A stretch of DNA of 5,204 nt, taken from the NCBI GenBank assembly GCA_905236835.1, contig CAJOQY010000267.1, positions 1 to 5,204 of the forward strand, read 5' to 3'. A program made the position numbers and the translations under genes. The notes beneath the pieces are model-generated. The model saw nothing but the letters and a program-made list of their open reading frames with translations. It was not told the DNA's origin and did not search any database. Origin of the DNA: an uncultured Oscillibacter sp. Lineage in GTDB: Bacteria; Bacillota; Clostridia; Oscillospirales; Oscillospiraceae. This document shows positions 1 through 4,710 of the stretch, in pieces (the first letter of the stretch is position 1; each line of letters opens with the position of its first letter).

Positions 1-357
1 CAATTCGACGTTTTCCAATACCGTCAAATCCTGTATTAAATTATATTGCTGAAATATAAATCCGATCTGCTTGTTTCTAATCCGGCTCAACTGCGTATCG
101 CTCAGCGTCTGCACGTCAACGCCGTCTAATAAATATTCCCCATATGTCGGAATATCCAGACAGCCCAAGACATTCATCATCGTGGATTTGCCGGATCCCG
201 ACTGCCCGACGATGGCCACGAATTCGCCCCGGTCAATCGTCAGGCTGACGCCGTTCAGCGCCCGGACTTCGCTTTCCAGTCCCTCGCCGTAAATTTTATA
301 TACCTCGCGCAGTTCCACCAAGTGCAACGCCCCGGCCTCCGCGCCGTTTGATTTCAT
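1..357 (-). CDS. ABC transporter ATP-binding protein, LolD/MacB/YknY class (N-terminal 119 residues, cut by the window edge)
   Basis: The minus-strand frame opens at ATG 357-355 and stays open to the left edge, giving MKSNGAEAGALHLVEL onward for 119 codons. Visible motifs are a Walker A P-loop GQSGSGKST (residues 51-59) and a Q-loop region FIFQQYNLI (100-108, Gln103), followed by DLTVLENVEL. This order and wording are characteristic of the MacB/LolD/YknY ATPase family, which powers FtsX-like permeases. Signature, Walker B and H-loop lie beyond the edge. A weak ribosome site (AAGGG, 368-372 on the opposite strand) sits 10 nt before the ATG. The gene lies 42 bp downstream of the adaptor gene on the same strand with no convincing terminator between them, so the two are probably co-transcribed. 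Inference: cytoplasmic motor of a YknXYZ/MacAB-like exporter whose permease gene should follow outside the window. The ATPase family is near certain; the substrate is unknown. Confidence 0.93.
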   Translation of the reverse strand, partial: MKSNGAEAGALHLVELREVYKIYGEGLESEVRALNGVSLTIDRGEFVAIVGQSGSGKSTMMNVLGCLDIPTYGEYLLDGVDVQTLSDTQLSRIRNKQIGFIFQQYNLIQDLTVLENVEL

Positions 358-399
358 GCCGCCGCCACCCTTAATTTTATATTTAATTAAATAAAATCA

Positions 400-2703
400 T
401 TAAAACATACCGAATCCGAAATCCGTCTGCATTTGGGTAAATACTTCCATGCCCTCTTCCAGACCGGATAAAATCTCGACGTTGAAAGAATCCTGTATAC
501 CGGTCCTGACTTCCACGGGCCAGAAATTTTCCGGAATCGTCTCGTTGTCGATAATATCATCCAGCGCGTTTTCCGGCGGTTCTTCCCCCGTTACATAGAC
601 CACAGTTAAACTCTCGCCGTCCATATTCGACACGTTACGCACGCACTGCACCGGGACAATCAGGCAATGATCATTCTGACTGGCGACCAAGCTGTATTGT
701 ATATTGCTGTTGATTTGCAATGTCTCATCCGAATTGTCCACCGTAATCACCATCGGATACGTCGCCACGCCGTTGCTTAACGTACTGGACAGGCTGATAC
801 TGTCCACGATGCCTGTGGCGATCCGGTCAAATTGATTTAAATCCACCGACATGCCTTTTTTGATATAACTCATATTGCGCTCGTCCACCGTCGCGCTGAC
901 GGAAATCATACTCGGATCCGAAATCGTCATGGCCGCTTTCCCGGACGCCGCTTCCTCTCCGACGGTCAAATCCAATCCCACGACTTTTCCGTCAATCGGC
1001 GACACGGCCTGACATTTGTCTAATATTTTTTGCGCTTCCTCAACTTTTTTAATCGCTTCCTCCACGGCCTTCTGATTCGTCTCAACGGTCCGTTCCGCGT
1101 CCGTCACGCCGCGTTTGGCCGTCTCCACGCCGCGCTGAGCCGTCTCCACGCTTTTTTGCGCGTCCGTCACGCCTTTCCGCGCGCTCTCCACGGTTTTCTG
1201 CGCGTCCGTCACGCGCCGCCGCTGGCTGTCCACGCGCTTCTGCGCCTCCGACACGTTGTTTTCCGCGTCCGTGACGCGCTTGCGCGCGTTCTCCACGTCA
1301 TTCTGACGATCCTCCACGACTTTTTCCGCGTCCTCTATCGCTTTTTCCACTTCCTCGCCGTCAAGAATCAATAACAATTCGCCTTCCGCCACCGGGTGAT
1401 AATCTTCCAAAAAACTCTGCAATACATCCCCCGTCGCGCCCGCTTTTAACTCTTTCGTCCGCATATATTCCAGTTTGCCCGGATCCGGCGACACGGCTTT
1501 TTCCGAATCCGTATCAATCATGGCGGACGCGCTCATTCCGGCGGCAAGTCCGCCCGCGTTTTCCATCAATATATCCACGCTGAAATAAAGCGCGCCGTCG
1601 TCCGGATTGATTCTCTCGTTTTCATGCGCTTTCTCGACATAGCCCTCCACCGTGGACATCAAAGCCGGAATCGTGACTTCCGCCCGCTGGCCCTCATGAA
1701 TTTCATTTTTAAAACCGCCGCTGAACCATTGGGTTAATCTCAAGCGCGCGTCGTCGACCAGCGTCGCCACAACCGTTCCTTCCGTGATTTTATCGCCGAT
1801 ATTTAATTTTTGCGTATCCGTGAGTTTGCCTTCCCAGTCGGCTTCCAATGTCAGGTCTTCCCGCTTTTTCCGCGCGTCCGCCAGATCTTTTTCCGCCGTC
1901 TCCACGCGTTTCAACGCCGCGTCCACGCCCTCCTGTTCCGTTTTGACGTTCTCCCGCGCTTTCGTCACGTTTTCCTGTTCCGTCCGGACGCCCTCTTCCT
2001 CCGTGTGTACGTTATCCTCCGCCGTCCGGACGGATTCTTCCGCCGTCCGGACGGATTCCTCCGCCGTCCGGACGCCCTCTTCCGCCGTTCTGACGCCCTC
2101 TTCCGCCGTTCTGACGCCTTCTTCCGCGCGCGTGACGGCGTCGCGGGCGGTCTGTACGCCGTCCTCCGCGTCCGTGACCGCTTTCCGCGCCGCTTCCGAA
2201 TCAATGATATATAATAAATCACCGGCGGATACCACGTCGCCTTCCTCCACGAAAATTTCCCGCACCGTTCCGGCGGCGGGCGTCATCATGGTCTCGCTGT
2301 TTTTGGCGCGCGTGACGCCGCTCCCCTCCACCGTCGCCGTGATCGCGCCGTATTGCGCGAAATCCGTCAAAATCATGGAATCCGATTCCCCGCCGCCTTT
2401 CAATAAATTCCGGGCGGCGAATACAATCCCCGCGATTACAATTATCAAAATAACGATCAATCTGATTCTTTTGCGGCGGCGTTTTTTGGCTTCCGTCGAT
2501 TTTTTCGGGCGCGGCTTTTCGGATCCGCCGGATTGCGCCATATTCGCCGCGCCGCTGATTCCGCCCGCGCTGCCCATATTCGCCGCCGCGTTCCCGTCCG
2601 TATGGCTCGCTGGCGTAAACGGGTCTGACGCGCCCGCCGTTTCGGGGGGCCGGCCCGTGATTTTCATATCCGGCGTACCGCTTCCAATCATTTCAGTTTC
2701 CAT
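400..2703 (-). CDS. Tandem (double-module) HlyD/MacA/YknX-like membrane fusion protein with two 15-heptad coiled coils
   Basis: Start ATG 2703-2701 follows GGAGG (2719-2715) at 11 nt; the gene ends in tandem stops TAA-TGA (402-397). Residues 1-70 are Gly/Ala/Met/Pro-rich and disordered. A basic stretch (KKRRRKRIR, 73-81) precedes one transmembrane helix (about 82-98), so the rest is extracytoplasmic. Module A has a lipoyl half with GTVREIFVEEGDVVSAG (145-161), heptad array 175-279, a second lipoyl half (about 286-318) and a beta-barrel (about 319-396). Module B repeats this: lipoyl half about 410-449, heptad array 455-559, lipoyl return with VSPIDGKVVGLDLTVGE (567-583), barrel about 597-674, and a membrane-proximal region to about 757. 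Each array is 15 unbroken heptads with Val at a and mostly Ala at d. A usual adaptor has one module and is roughly half this length. Known role of the family: adaptor for MacB/YknZ-type ABC exporters. The downstream ATPase fits that. Substrate not assignable. Confidence 0.9.
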   Translation of the reverse strand: METEMIGSGTPDMKITGRPPETAGASDPFTPASHTDGNAAANMGSAGGISGAANMAQSGGSEKPRPKKSTEAKKRRRKRIRLIVILIIVIAGIVFAARNLLKGGGESDSMILTDFAQYGAITATVEGSGVTRAKNSETMMTPAAGTVREIFVEEGDVVSAGDLLYIIDSEAARKAVTDAEDGVQTARDAVTRAEEGVRTAEEGVRTAEEGVRTAEESVRTAEESVRTAEDNVHTEEEGVRTEQENVTKARENVKTEQEGVDAALKRVETAEKDLADARKKREDLTLEADWEGKLTDTQKLNIGDKITEGTVVATLVDDARLRLTQWFSGGFKNEIHEGQRAEVTIPALMSTVEGYVEKAHENERINPDDGALYFSVDILMENAGGLAAGMSASAMIDTDSEKAVSPDPGKLEYMRTKELKAGATGDVLQSFLEDYHPVAEGELLLILDGEEVEKAIEDAEKVVEDRQNDVENARKRVTDAENNVSEAQKRVDSQRRRVTDAQKTVESARKGVTDAQKSVETAQRGVETAKRGVTDAERTVETNQKAVEEAIKKVEEAQKILDKCQAVSPIDGKVVGLDLTVGEEAASGKAAMTISDPSMISVSATVDERNMSYIKKGMSVDLNQFDRIATGIVDSISLSSTLSNGVATYPMVITVDNSDETLQINSNIQYSLVASQNDHCLIVPVQCVRNVSNMDGESLTVVYVTGEEPPENALDDIIDNETIPENFWPVEVRTGIQDSFNVEILSGLEEGMEVFTQMQTDFGFGMF
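2014..2118 (-). repeat. Tandem 21-bp repeat array (five units) inside the first coiled coil
   Basis: Five consecutive 21-bp units (2014-2034, 2035-2055, 2056-2076, 2077-2097, 2098-2118) encode heptads 196-230: GVRTAEE three times, SVRTAEE, then SVRTAED. The units at 2077-2097 and 2098-2118 are identical at DNA level, and the others differ from them at only a few positions. The flanking heptads (2119-2139 and below 2014) are clearly diverged. The pattern fits recent unit duplication by slippage or recombination that preserves the coiled-coil register. Confidence 0.9.
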
Positions 2704-2714
2704 CTGTTTCCGTG

Positions 2715-2719
2715 CCTCC
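2715..2719 (-). promoter_or_regulatory. Ribosome binding site of the adaptor gene
   Basis: The minus strand reads GGAGG here, 11 nt before ATG 2703-2701. The spacing is slightly long. The next in-frame Met (residue 5) would be even farther away, which supports the first ATG. Confidence 0.6.
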
Positions 2720-2727
2720 GATTGCCG

Positions 2728-2778
2728 TTTTATCGCCGTAAACCGGCGAACGCCGCGCGATACGCGCGCCTGATAAAA
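2728..2778 (-). promoter_or_regulatory. Structured 5' leader of the adaptor mRNA
   Basis: A 7-base match (GATAAAA 2772-2778 against TTTTATC 2728-2734) can close a stem around two smaller hairpins: CGCCG/CGGCG with loop TAAAC (2734-2748) and GCGCG/CGCGC with loop ATA (2755-2767). The outer and first inner stems compete for one or two bases. The structure ends about 9 nt before the GGAGG site, so it could affect translation of the adaptor. No known riboswitch or T-box pattern is recognisable. The role is inferred only from base pairing. Confidence 0.35.
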
Positions 2779-2832
2779 TCCCTGTCACTGTATCGCAAAT
2801 ACGCGCCGAAATCAATGACAAAACGGTAACAA

Positions 2833-2860
2833 ATTTACACAATATTATTTACACAATATT
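2833..2860. repeat. Perfect 14-bp tandem direct repeat in the divergent intergenic region
   Basis: ATTTACACAATATT occurs at 2833-2846 and again, without a gap or mismatch, at 2847-2860, at the edge of an almost pure A/T tract (about 2857-2930). It could be a pair of regulator half-sites or a replication-slippage product. Confidence 0.85.
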
Positions 2861-2881
2861 TATATATATATTTAATTTATA

Positions 2882-2910
2882 TATATATTTATATATTATA
2901 TTTATATCAA
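2882..2910 (-). promoter_or_regulatory. Candidate sigma-A promoter for the adaptor/ATPase operon
   Basis: On the minus strand a -35 TTGATA (2910-2905), a 17-bp spacer and a -10 TATATA (2887-2882) would start transcription near 2875, leaving a leader of about 170 nt. Such matches arise easily in A/T-rich DNA, so this is only the best-spaced candidate among several. Confidence 0.35.
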
Positions 2911-2973
2911 ATTTTTATTAGCTTATTTTATACGGACGCGCCGCCGTTCCAAAAGGTTCCATGGAAAAAGCGT

Positions 2974-3002
2974 GTATGAAATCAAACAAAACAGGCCATA
3001 CT
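2974..3002 (+). promoter_or_regulatory. Sigma-F-type (forespore) promoter of the spoIIQ-like gene
   Basis: GTATG (2974-2978) is followed after exactly 15 bp by GGCCATACT (2994-3002). The known B. subtilis sigma-F consensus is about GYATA, 15 bp, GGnnAnAnT; the -10 element matches every specified base and the -35 matches four of five. A start near 3009 would give a leader of about 60 nt to the ATG at 3071. B. subtilis spoIIQ is a sigma-F gene, so the promoter and the product agree. The promoter is called from sequence only. Confidence 0.7.
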
Positions 3003-3057
3003 TCCCGTGGTTTCCAAATTCATTCTTTTCACGATCTGATTTCATGATGATCTTATT

Positions 3058-3065
3058 AAGGAGGG
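3058..3065 (+). promoter_or_regulatory. Strong ribosome binding site deciding the spoIIQ start
   Basis: AAGGAGGG lies 5 nt before ATG 3071. The upstream in-frame ATGs at 2972, 3044 and 3047 have no ribosome site, and the first lies inside the promoter, so 3071 is the start. Confidence 0.92.
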
Positions 3066-3070
3066 TTTAC

Positions 3071-4096
3071 ATGGAACGAAAGCACAGGCGACCATCTTCC
3101 GGGGCCGCGCTTTACGCCGCCATCGCCGTATGTCTCGCGGCGGCGGGCGTTGGCGGTTATCGCATTCTGCGCGGCGGCGCGGACACGGCGCGGGATCGGA
3201 CATCCCTTGTCTCCGCCCCGGCGCGCGTCCCGGAGCCGGAGCCGGGCGCGTGGGACGCGCGAGAATATCAGACGGACGGCGCGTGGATCGAAGAGGATCG
3301 CGGCGGCATAGAATCCGGACAGGATGATTACGCCGTATCCGAAAATATAACCATGCCGGATTTGTCCGAAAACGCGGAGCCGCGGGATAATAATAATAAT
3401 AATATAGATATATCGGCGTCCGGCGGCGCGGAACTGCCCGACACCCGGACGGAACCCGACGCCGAACCGATTGAAACCGCGCTCCGCCCCGGCGGCGCGA
3501 AGTCCGGCGCGTCCGCGACGCCCACGCCGGACAGTCAACCGGAAAATTCCGCTTCTTCCGAAAACGCGGACGCCGGACAATCCGCCGCCACCCCAACGCC
3601 CGTCAGCCGCGTTCCGGAGGACAGTCCCCGTTTCGTCATTCTGCCGCTCGACGGCGAAACCGTCACGGCGTTTTCCATGGACGAGTTATTATACAACGAA
3701 ACGCTCCGGGACTGGCGCACGCATGACGGCATAGACATCGCGGCGGAAGAGGGGACGCCCGTTCTGGCCGCCGACGCCGGGACCGTGGAATCCGTGGATG
3801 ACGACGCCATGATGGGCATGACCGTCGTCATCCGTCATGAGGGGACCTGTGAAACGGTCTATTCCTGTCTTGGCGTCGAACCGGAGGTGGAAGCCGGGGA
3901 CGAGGTATCCGCCGGACAGGTCATCGGCTTTGTCGGGCCGGGCGGACCGGCGGAAGCGGCTGTGGCGCCGCACCTGCATTTTTCCGTATTGCAAGACGGC
4001 GCGGCCATGGATCCCGCCGATTATCTGCCGTCAGATTTGAATTTAACTCCTGATTTCAATCAAGATTTAAATCAAAATTTGAATCCTGAATCATAA
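3071..4096 (+). CDS. spoIIQ: SpoIIQ-like forespore engulfment protein, M23/LytM domain with intact active site
   Basis: The product has 341 residues with a short basic cytoplasmic N-terminus and one transmembrane helix (about 11-30). A long acidic, Pro/Thr/Asn-rich linker (about 35-185) follows, with five Asn in a row (107-111) and two ATPTP motifs. The LytM/M23 domain spans about 186-320. Its core FSMDELLYNETLRDWRTHDGID (starting at residue 201) is the SpoIIQ version of the fold. Zn ligands of M23 enzymes are present as H218 and D222 (HxxxD) and H303, with H301 in HLH. B. subtilis SpoIIQ is known to lack the catalytic His whereas clostridial homologues keep it, so this one may be enzymatically active. 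In the family, SpoIIQ sits in the forespore membrane and binds mother-cell SpoIIIAH during engulfment. A 21-residue Asn-rich tail (DLNLTPDFNQDLNQNLNPES) ends the protein. The gene is alone, without the spoIID/spoIIID neighbours common in Clostridia. A generic M23 endopeptidase is the alternative. Confidence 0.85.
   Translation: MERKHRRPSSGAALYAAIAVCLAAAGVGGYRILRGGADTARDRTSLVSAPARVPEPEPGAWDAREYQTDGAWIEEDRGGIESGQDDYAVSENITMPDLSENAEPRDNNNNNIDISASGGAELPDTRTEPDAEPIETALRPGGAKSGASATPTPDSQPENSASSENADAGQSAATPTPVSRVPEDSPRFVILPLDGETVTAFSMDELLYNETLRDWRTHDGIDIAAEEGTPVLAADAGTVESVDDDAMMGMTVVIRHEGTCETVYSCLGVEPEVEAGDEVSAGQVIGFVGPGGPAEAAVAPHLHFSVLQDGAAMDPADYLPSDLNLTPDFNQDLNQNLNPES
3389..3403 (+). repeat. AAT x5 trinucleotide repeat in the linker of the SpoIIQ-like protein
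   Basis: Five consecutive AAT codons encode Asn107-Asn111 within otherwise GC-rich coding DNA. Gain or loss of units would change linker length without breaking the frame. Confidence 0.85.
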
Positions 4097-4125
4097 AGCG
4101 CGGGCATGAAAAATCATCCATCATA

Positions 4126-4164
4126 CGCGCCTGTGATATGAGAAATGATAGCATATCCGGCGCG
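4126..4164 (+). other. Interrupted hairpin 29 nt after the spoIIQ stop
   Basis: CGCGCC (4126-4131) and GATATG (4135-4140) pair with GGCGCG (4159-4164) and CATATC (4152-4157), giving 12 bp around a small internal loop and an 11-nt terminal loop. No T-run follows, so it is not a standard terminator. It may stabilise or process the 3' end of the spoIIQ mRNA. Confidence 0.4.
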
Positions 4165-4191
4165 TGATTGTCAAGCGCGCCCCGGATCTGG

Positions 4192-4224
4192 ATCAAACGC
4201 GTATCAAACGCCCGTCAGACGCGC
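4192..4224. repeat. Three 11-bp tandem repeats, one per helical turn
   Basis: Units ATCAAACGCGT (4192-4202), ATCAAACGCCC (4203-4213) and the diverged GTCAGACGCGC (4214-4224) follow each other directly. TCAAACGC recurs once more at 4614-4621. The region is noncoding and the role is unknown. Confidence 0.6.
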
Positions 4225-4255
4225 GCAAAAAACGCCCGTAACAAATAAAGCGACA

Positions 4256-4303
4256 GCCGCCGCCCCGGAAATCATAATTCCATCCGGGCGGCGGCATGAT
4301 TTT
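4256..4303 (+). terminator. Intrinsic terminator, probably of the spoIIQ transcript
   Basis: GCCGCCGCCCCGGA (4256-4269) pairs with TCCGGGCGGCGGC (4283-4295) as a 13-bp GC-rich stem with one bulged C and a 13-nt loop, followed within a few bases by TTTT (4300-4303) and an A/T tract. It lies 160 nt after the spoIIQ stop and just before the next promoter, so it separates the two units. Confidence 0.7.
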
Positions 4304-4354
4304 AATATTTAAAATATTTTGCCCCTTGCGTATATTGTCGAAATCTGGTATAGT
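4302..4354 (+). promoter_or_regulatory. Strong vegetative promoter with UP-like tract and extended -10, driving the small RNA/peptide unit
   Basis: The -35 is TTGCGT (4326-4331), the spacer is 17 bp, and the -10 is TATAGT (4349-4354) preceded by TGG, an extended -10. An A/T tract at 4302-4320 occupies about -40 to -60. The predicted start is near 4361, which is just where the 5' strand of the RNA's closing stem begins. Confidence 0.7.
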
Positions 4355-4387
4355 AATCTCCGCAAGAGGGGCTGGCGGTCAGCGAAA

Positions 4388-4407
4388 CACCACCCGTAAG
4401 GGAGGTG
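4388..4407 (+). promoter_or_regulatory. Hairpin with GUAA loop that buries the ribosome binding site of the 27-codon gene
   Basis: CACC-A-CCC pairs with GGG-A-GGTG around a GUAA (GNRA) tetraloop, with one A-A mismatch. Its 3' arm is the core of the Shine-Dalgarno GGAGGTGA (4401-4408), which lies 4 nt before ATG 4413. Translation should need this hairpin to open. Confidence 0.6.
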
Positions 4408-4412
4408 AGGAT

Positions 4413-4496
4413 ATGCCGCTGTATTTCACTTTCCACATCGGAGCCTTTACGGTGACGATTACAGTGAAACGGCGCAACCGCCACCCGGCCCGGTGA
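4413..4496 (+). CDS. Small 27-residue cationic, beta-strand-like peptide, function unknown
   Basis: ATG 4413 to TGA 4494-4496 encodes MPLYFTFHIGAFTVTITVKR followed by RNRHPAR. The ribosome site GGAGGTGA (4401-4408) matches the 16S tail over 8 nt, with 7 nt from GGAGG to the ATG, which argues for real translation. Residues 3-18 alternate bulky hydrophobic and polar/Thr residues (F-F-I...F-V-I-V), as in an amphipathic beta-hairpin with GA as a possible turn, and the tail KRRNRHPAR is strongly basic. There is no signal peptide and no clear transmembrane helix, so it does not look like the usual hydrophobic type I toxin. The whole frame lies inside the folded transcript, with start and stop in different helices. 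Alternatives: a leader peptide or an accidental frame in a noncoding RNA. Confidence 0.55.
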   Translation: MPLYFTFHIGAFTVTITVKRRNRHPAR

Positions 4497-4574
4497 CGGT
4501 CGCTGTTTCGCGGCCTTGGCCGCATACACGATAACAACCCGGAGGGCTGACCGCCTTATGAAAGGAGGTTTGGT

Positions 4575-4588
4575 CCCTCTTGCTTTTT
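4575..4588 (+). terminator. T-run terminator formed with the 5' end of the same RNA
   Basis: CCCTCTTGC (4575-4583) is followed directly by TTTTT (4584-4588). Its 9-base perfect partner is not local but at the RNA's own 5' end (4362-4370). A local partner (AAGGAGG, 4562-4568) pairs only with mismatches. Termination may therefore depend on the long-range stem. Confidence 0.5.
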
Positions 4589-4653
4589 ATTATACTATAT
4601 GCCCGCCCCGCTGTCAAACGCTTTTTTTAACAGGGAAATTTTTTCTACGCCTG

Positions 4654-4682
4654 TTGCGCTCCATCCGCGCGTATGATATATT
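4654..4682 (+). promoter_or_regulatory. Candidate upstream promoter of the LRR gene
   Basis: TTGCGC (4654-4659), a 17-bp spacer and TATATT (4677-4682) with a TGA extension (4674-4676). Predicted start near 4689. It would be the distal member of a tandem promoter pair. Confidence 0.5.
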
Positions 4683-4710
4683 ATAAAAAATATCTCAAAG
4701 TAATTATTTC

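Larger units (their letters stand above)
2704..3070. other. Divergent intergenic control region
   Basis: This 367-bp gap separates the divergently transcribed adaptor and spoIIQ-like genes. From left to right it holds the adaptor leader with hairpins, the 14-bp tandem repeat, an A/T tract of about 75 bp, a palindrome TTCCATGGAA (2957-2966), and the sigma-F-type promoter and ribosome site of the gene on the right. I see no separate gene in it. Confidence 0.7.
4097..4325. other. Noncoding spacer after the spoIIQ-like gene
   Basis: Apart from the hairpin at 4126, the 11-bp repeats at 4192 and the terminator at 4256, I see no gene here. The end of the stretch (4302-4320) is a pure A/T tract with a 15-bp palindrome (4304-4318). 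It lies in the position expected of an UP element for the promoter at 4326. Confidence 0.6.
4361..4588 (+). ncRNA. Candidate structured small RNA (about 225 nt) with paired 5' and 3' ends, also carrying a 27-codon frame
   Basis: The unit runs from the predicted start near 4361 to a T-run at 4584-4588. Helices seen: P1 GCAAGAGGG (4362-4370) with CCCTCTTGC (4575-4583), 9 bp; P2 GGCGGTCAGC (4374-4383) with GCTGACCGCC (4546-4555), 10 bp; P3 CACC-A-CCC/GGG-A-GGTG (4388-4407) capped by GUAA; P4 TTTCACT (4424-4430) with AGTGAAA (4463-4469), extended by GCCG/CGGC (4415-4418/4470-4473); P5 ACCG-CACC/GGTG-CGGT (4477-4500); P6 GCGGC/GCCGC around CUUG (4510-4523). GAAAC (4384-4388) can also pair with GTTTC (4505-4509). 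P1 plus the T-run would act as the terminator. An unpaired AAAGGAGG (4561-4568) sits between P1 and P2 on the 3' side. I recognise no named RNA family (not tmRNA, 6S, RNase P or SRP as I know them). It may be a self-folding mRNA for the peptide, a regulatory RNA, or both. Confidence 0.55.

Noticed and set aside
374..397. A/T-rich inverted repeat between the adaptor and ATPase genes as a terminator
   Set aside because: The stem is short, interrupted and all A/T, with no T-run after it on the minus strand. Read-through into the ATPase gene is more likely.
1784..2773. Long plus-strand open frame (329 codons) opposite the adaptor gene, and a similar one at 1030-1374
   Set aside because: It is antisense to the well-supported adaptor protein. 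The open frame is produced by the repetitive heptad codons, has no ribosome site, and gives a low-complexity Ser/Arg/Val product.
2972..3070. Upstream extension of the spoIIQ-like gene to ATG 2972
   Set aside because: That ATG lies inside the sigma-F promoter, and there is no ribosome site before it or before 3044/3047. ATG 3071 has AAGGAGGG at ideal spacing.
3042..3596. Minus-strand open frames of 174 and 184 codons opposite spoIIQ
   Set aside because: They are Arg-rich shadows of GC-rich coding DNA, overlap each other in different frames and show no domain or ribosome site.
4296..4412. Longer version of the mini-gene starting at ATG 4296 (66 codons)
   Set aside because: The ATG lies in the upstream terminator stem and before the promoter at 4326-4354, so it would not be in the transcript. 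ATG 4413 has the strong ribosome site.
4302..4529. Minus-strand 75-codon open frame across the small RNA unit
   Set aside because: It has no ribosome site and runs against the promoter, helices and peptide frame of the plus strand.
4361..4588. Small RNA unit as a riboswitch controlling the LRR gene
   Set aside because: It ends in its own T-run, and the LRR gene has two well-spaced promoters downstream of it, so cis control of that gene is not needed to explain the layout.
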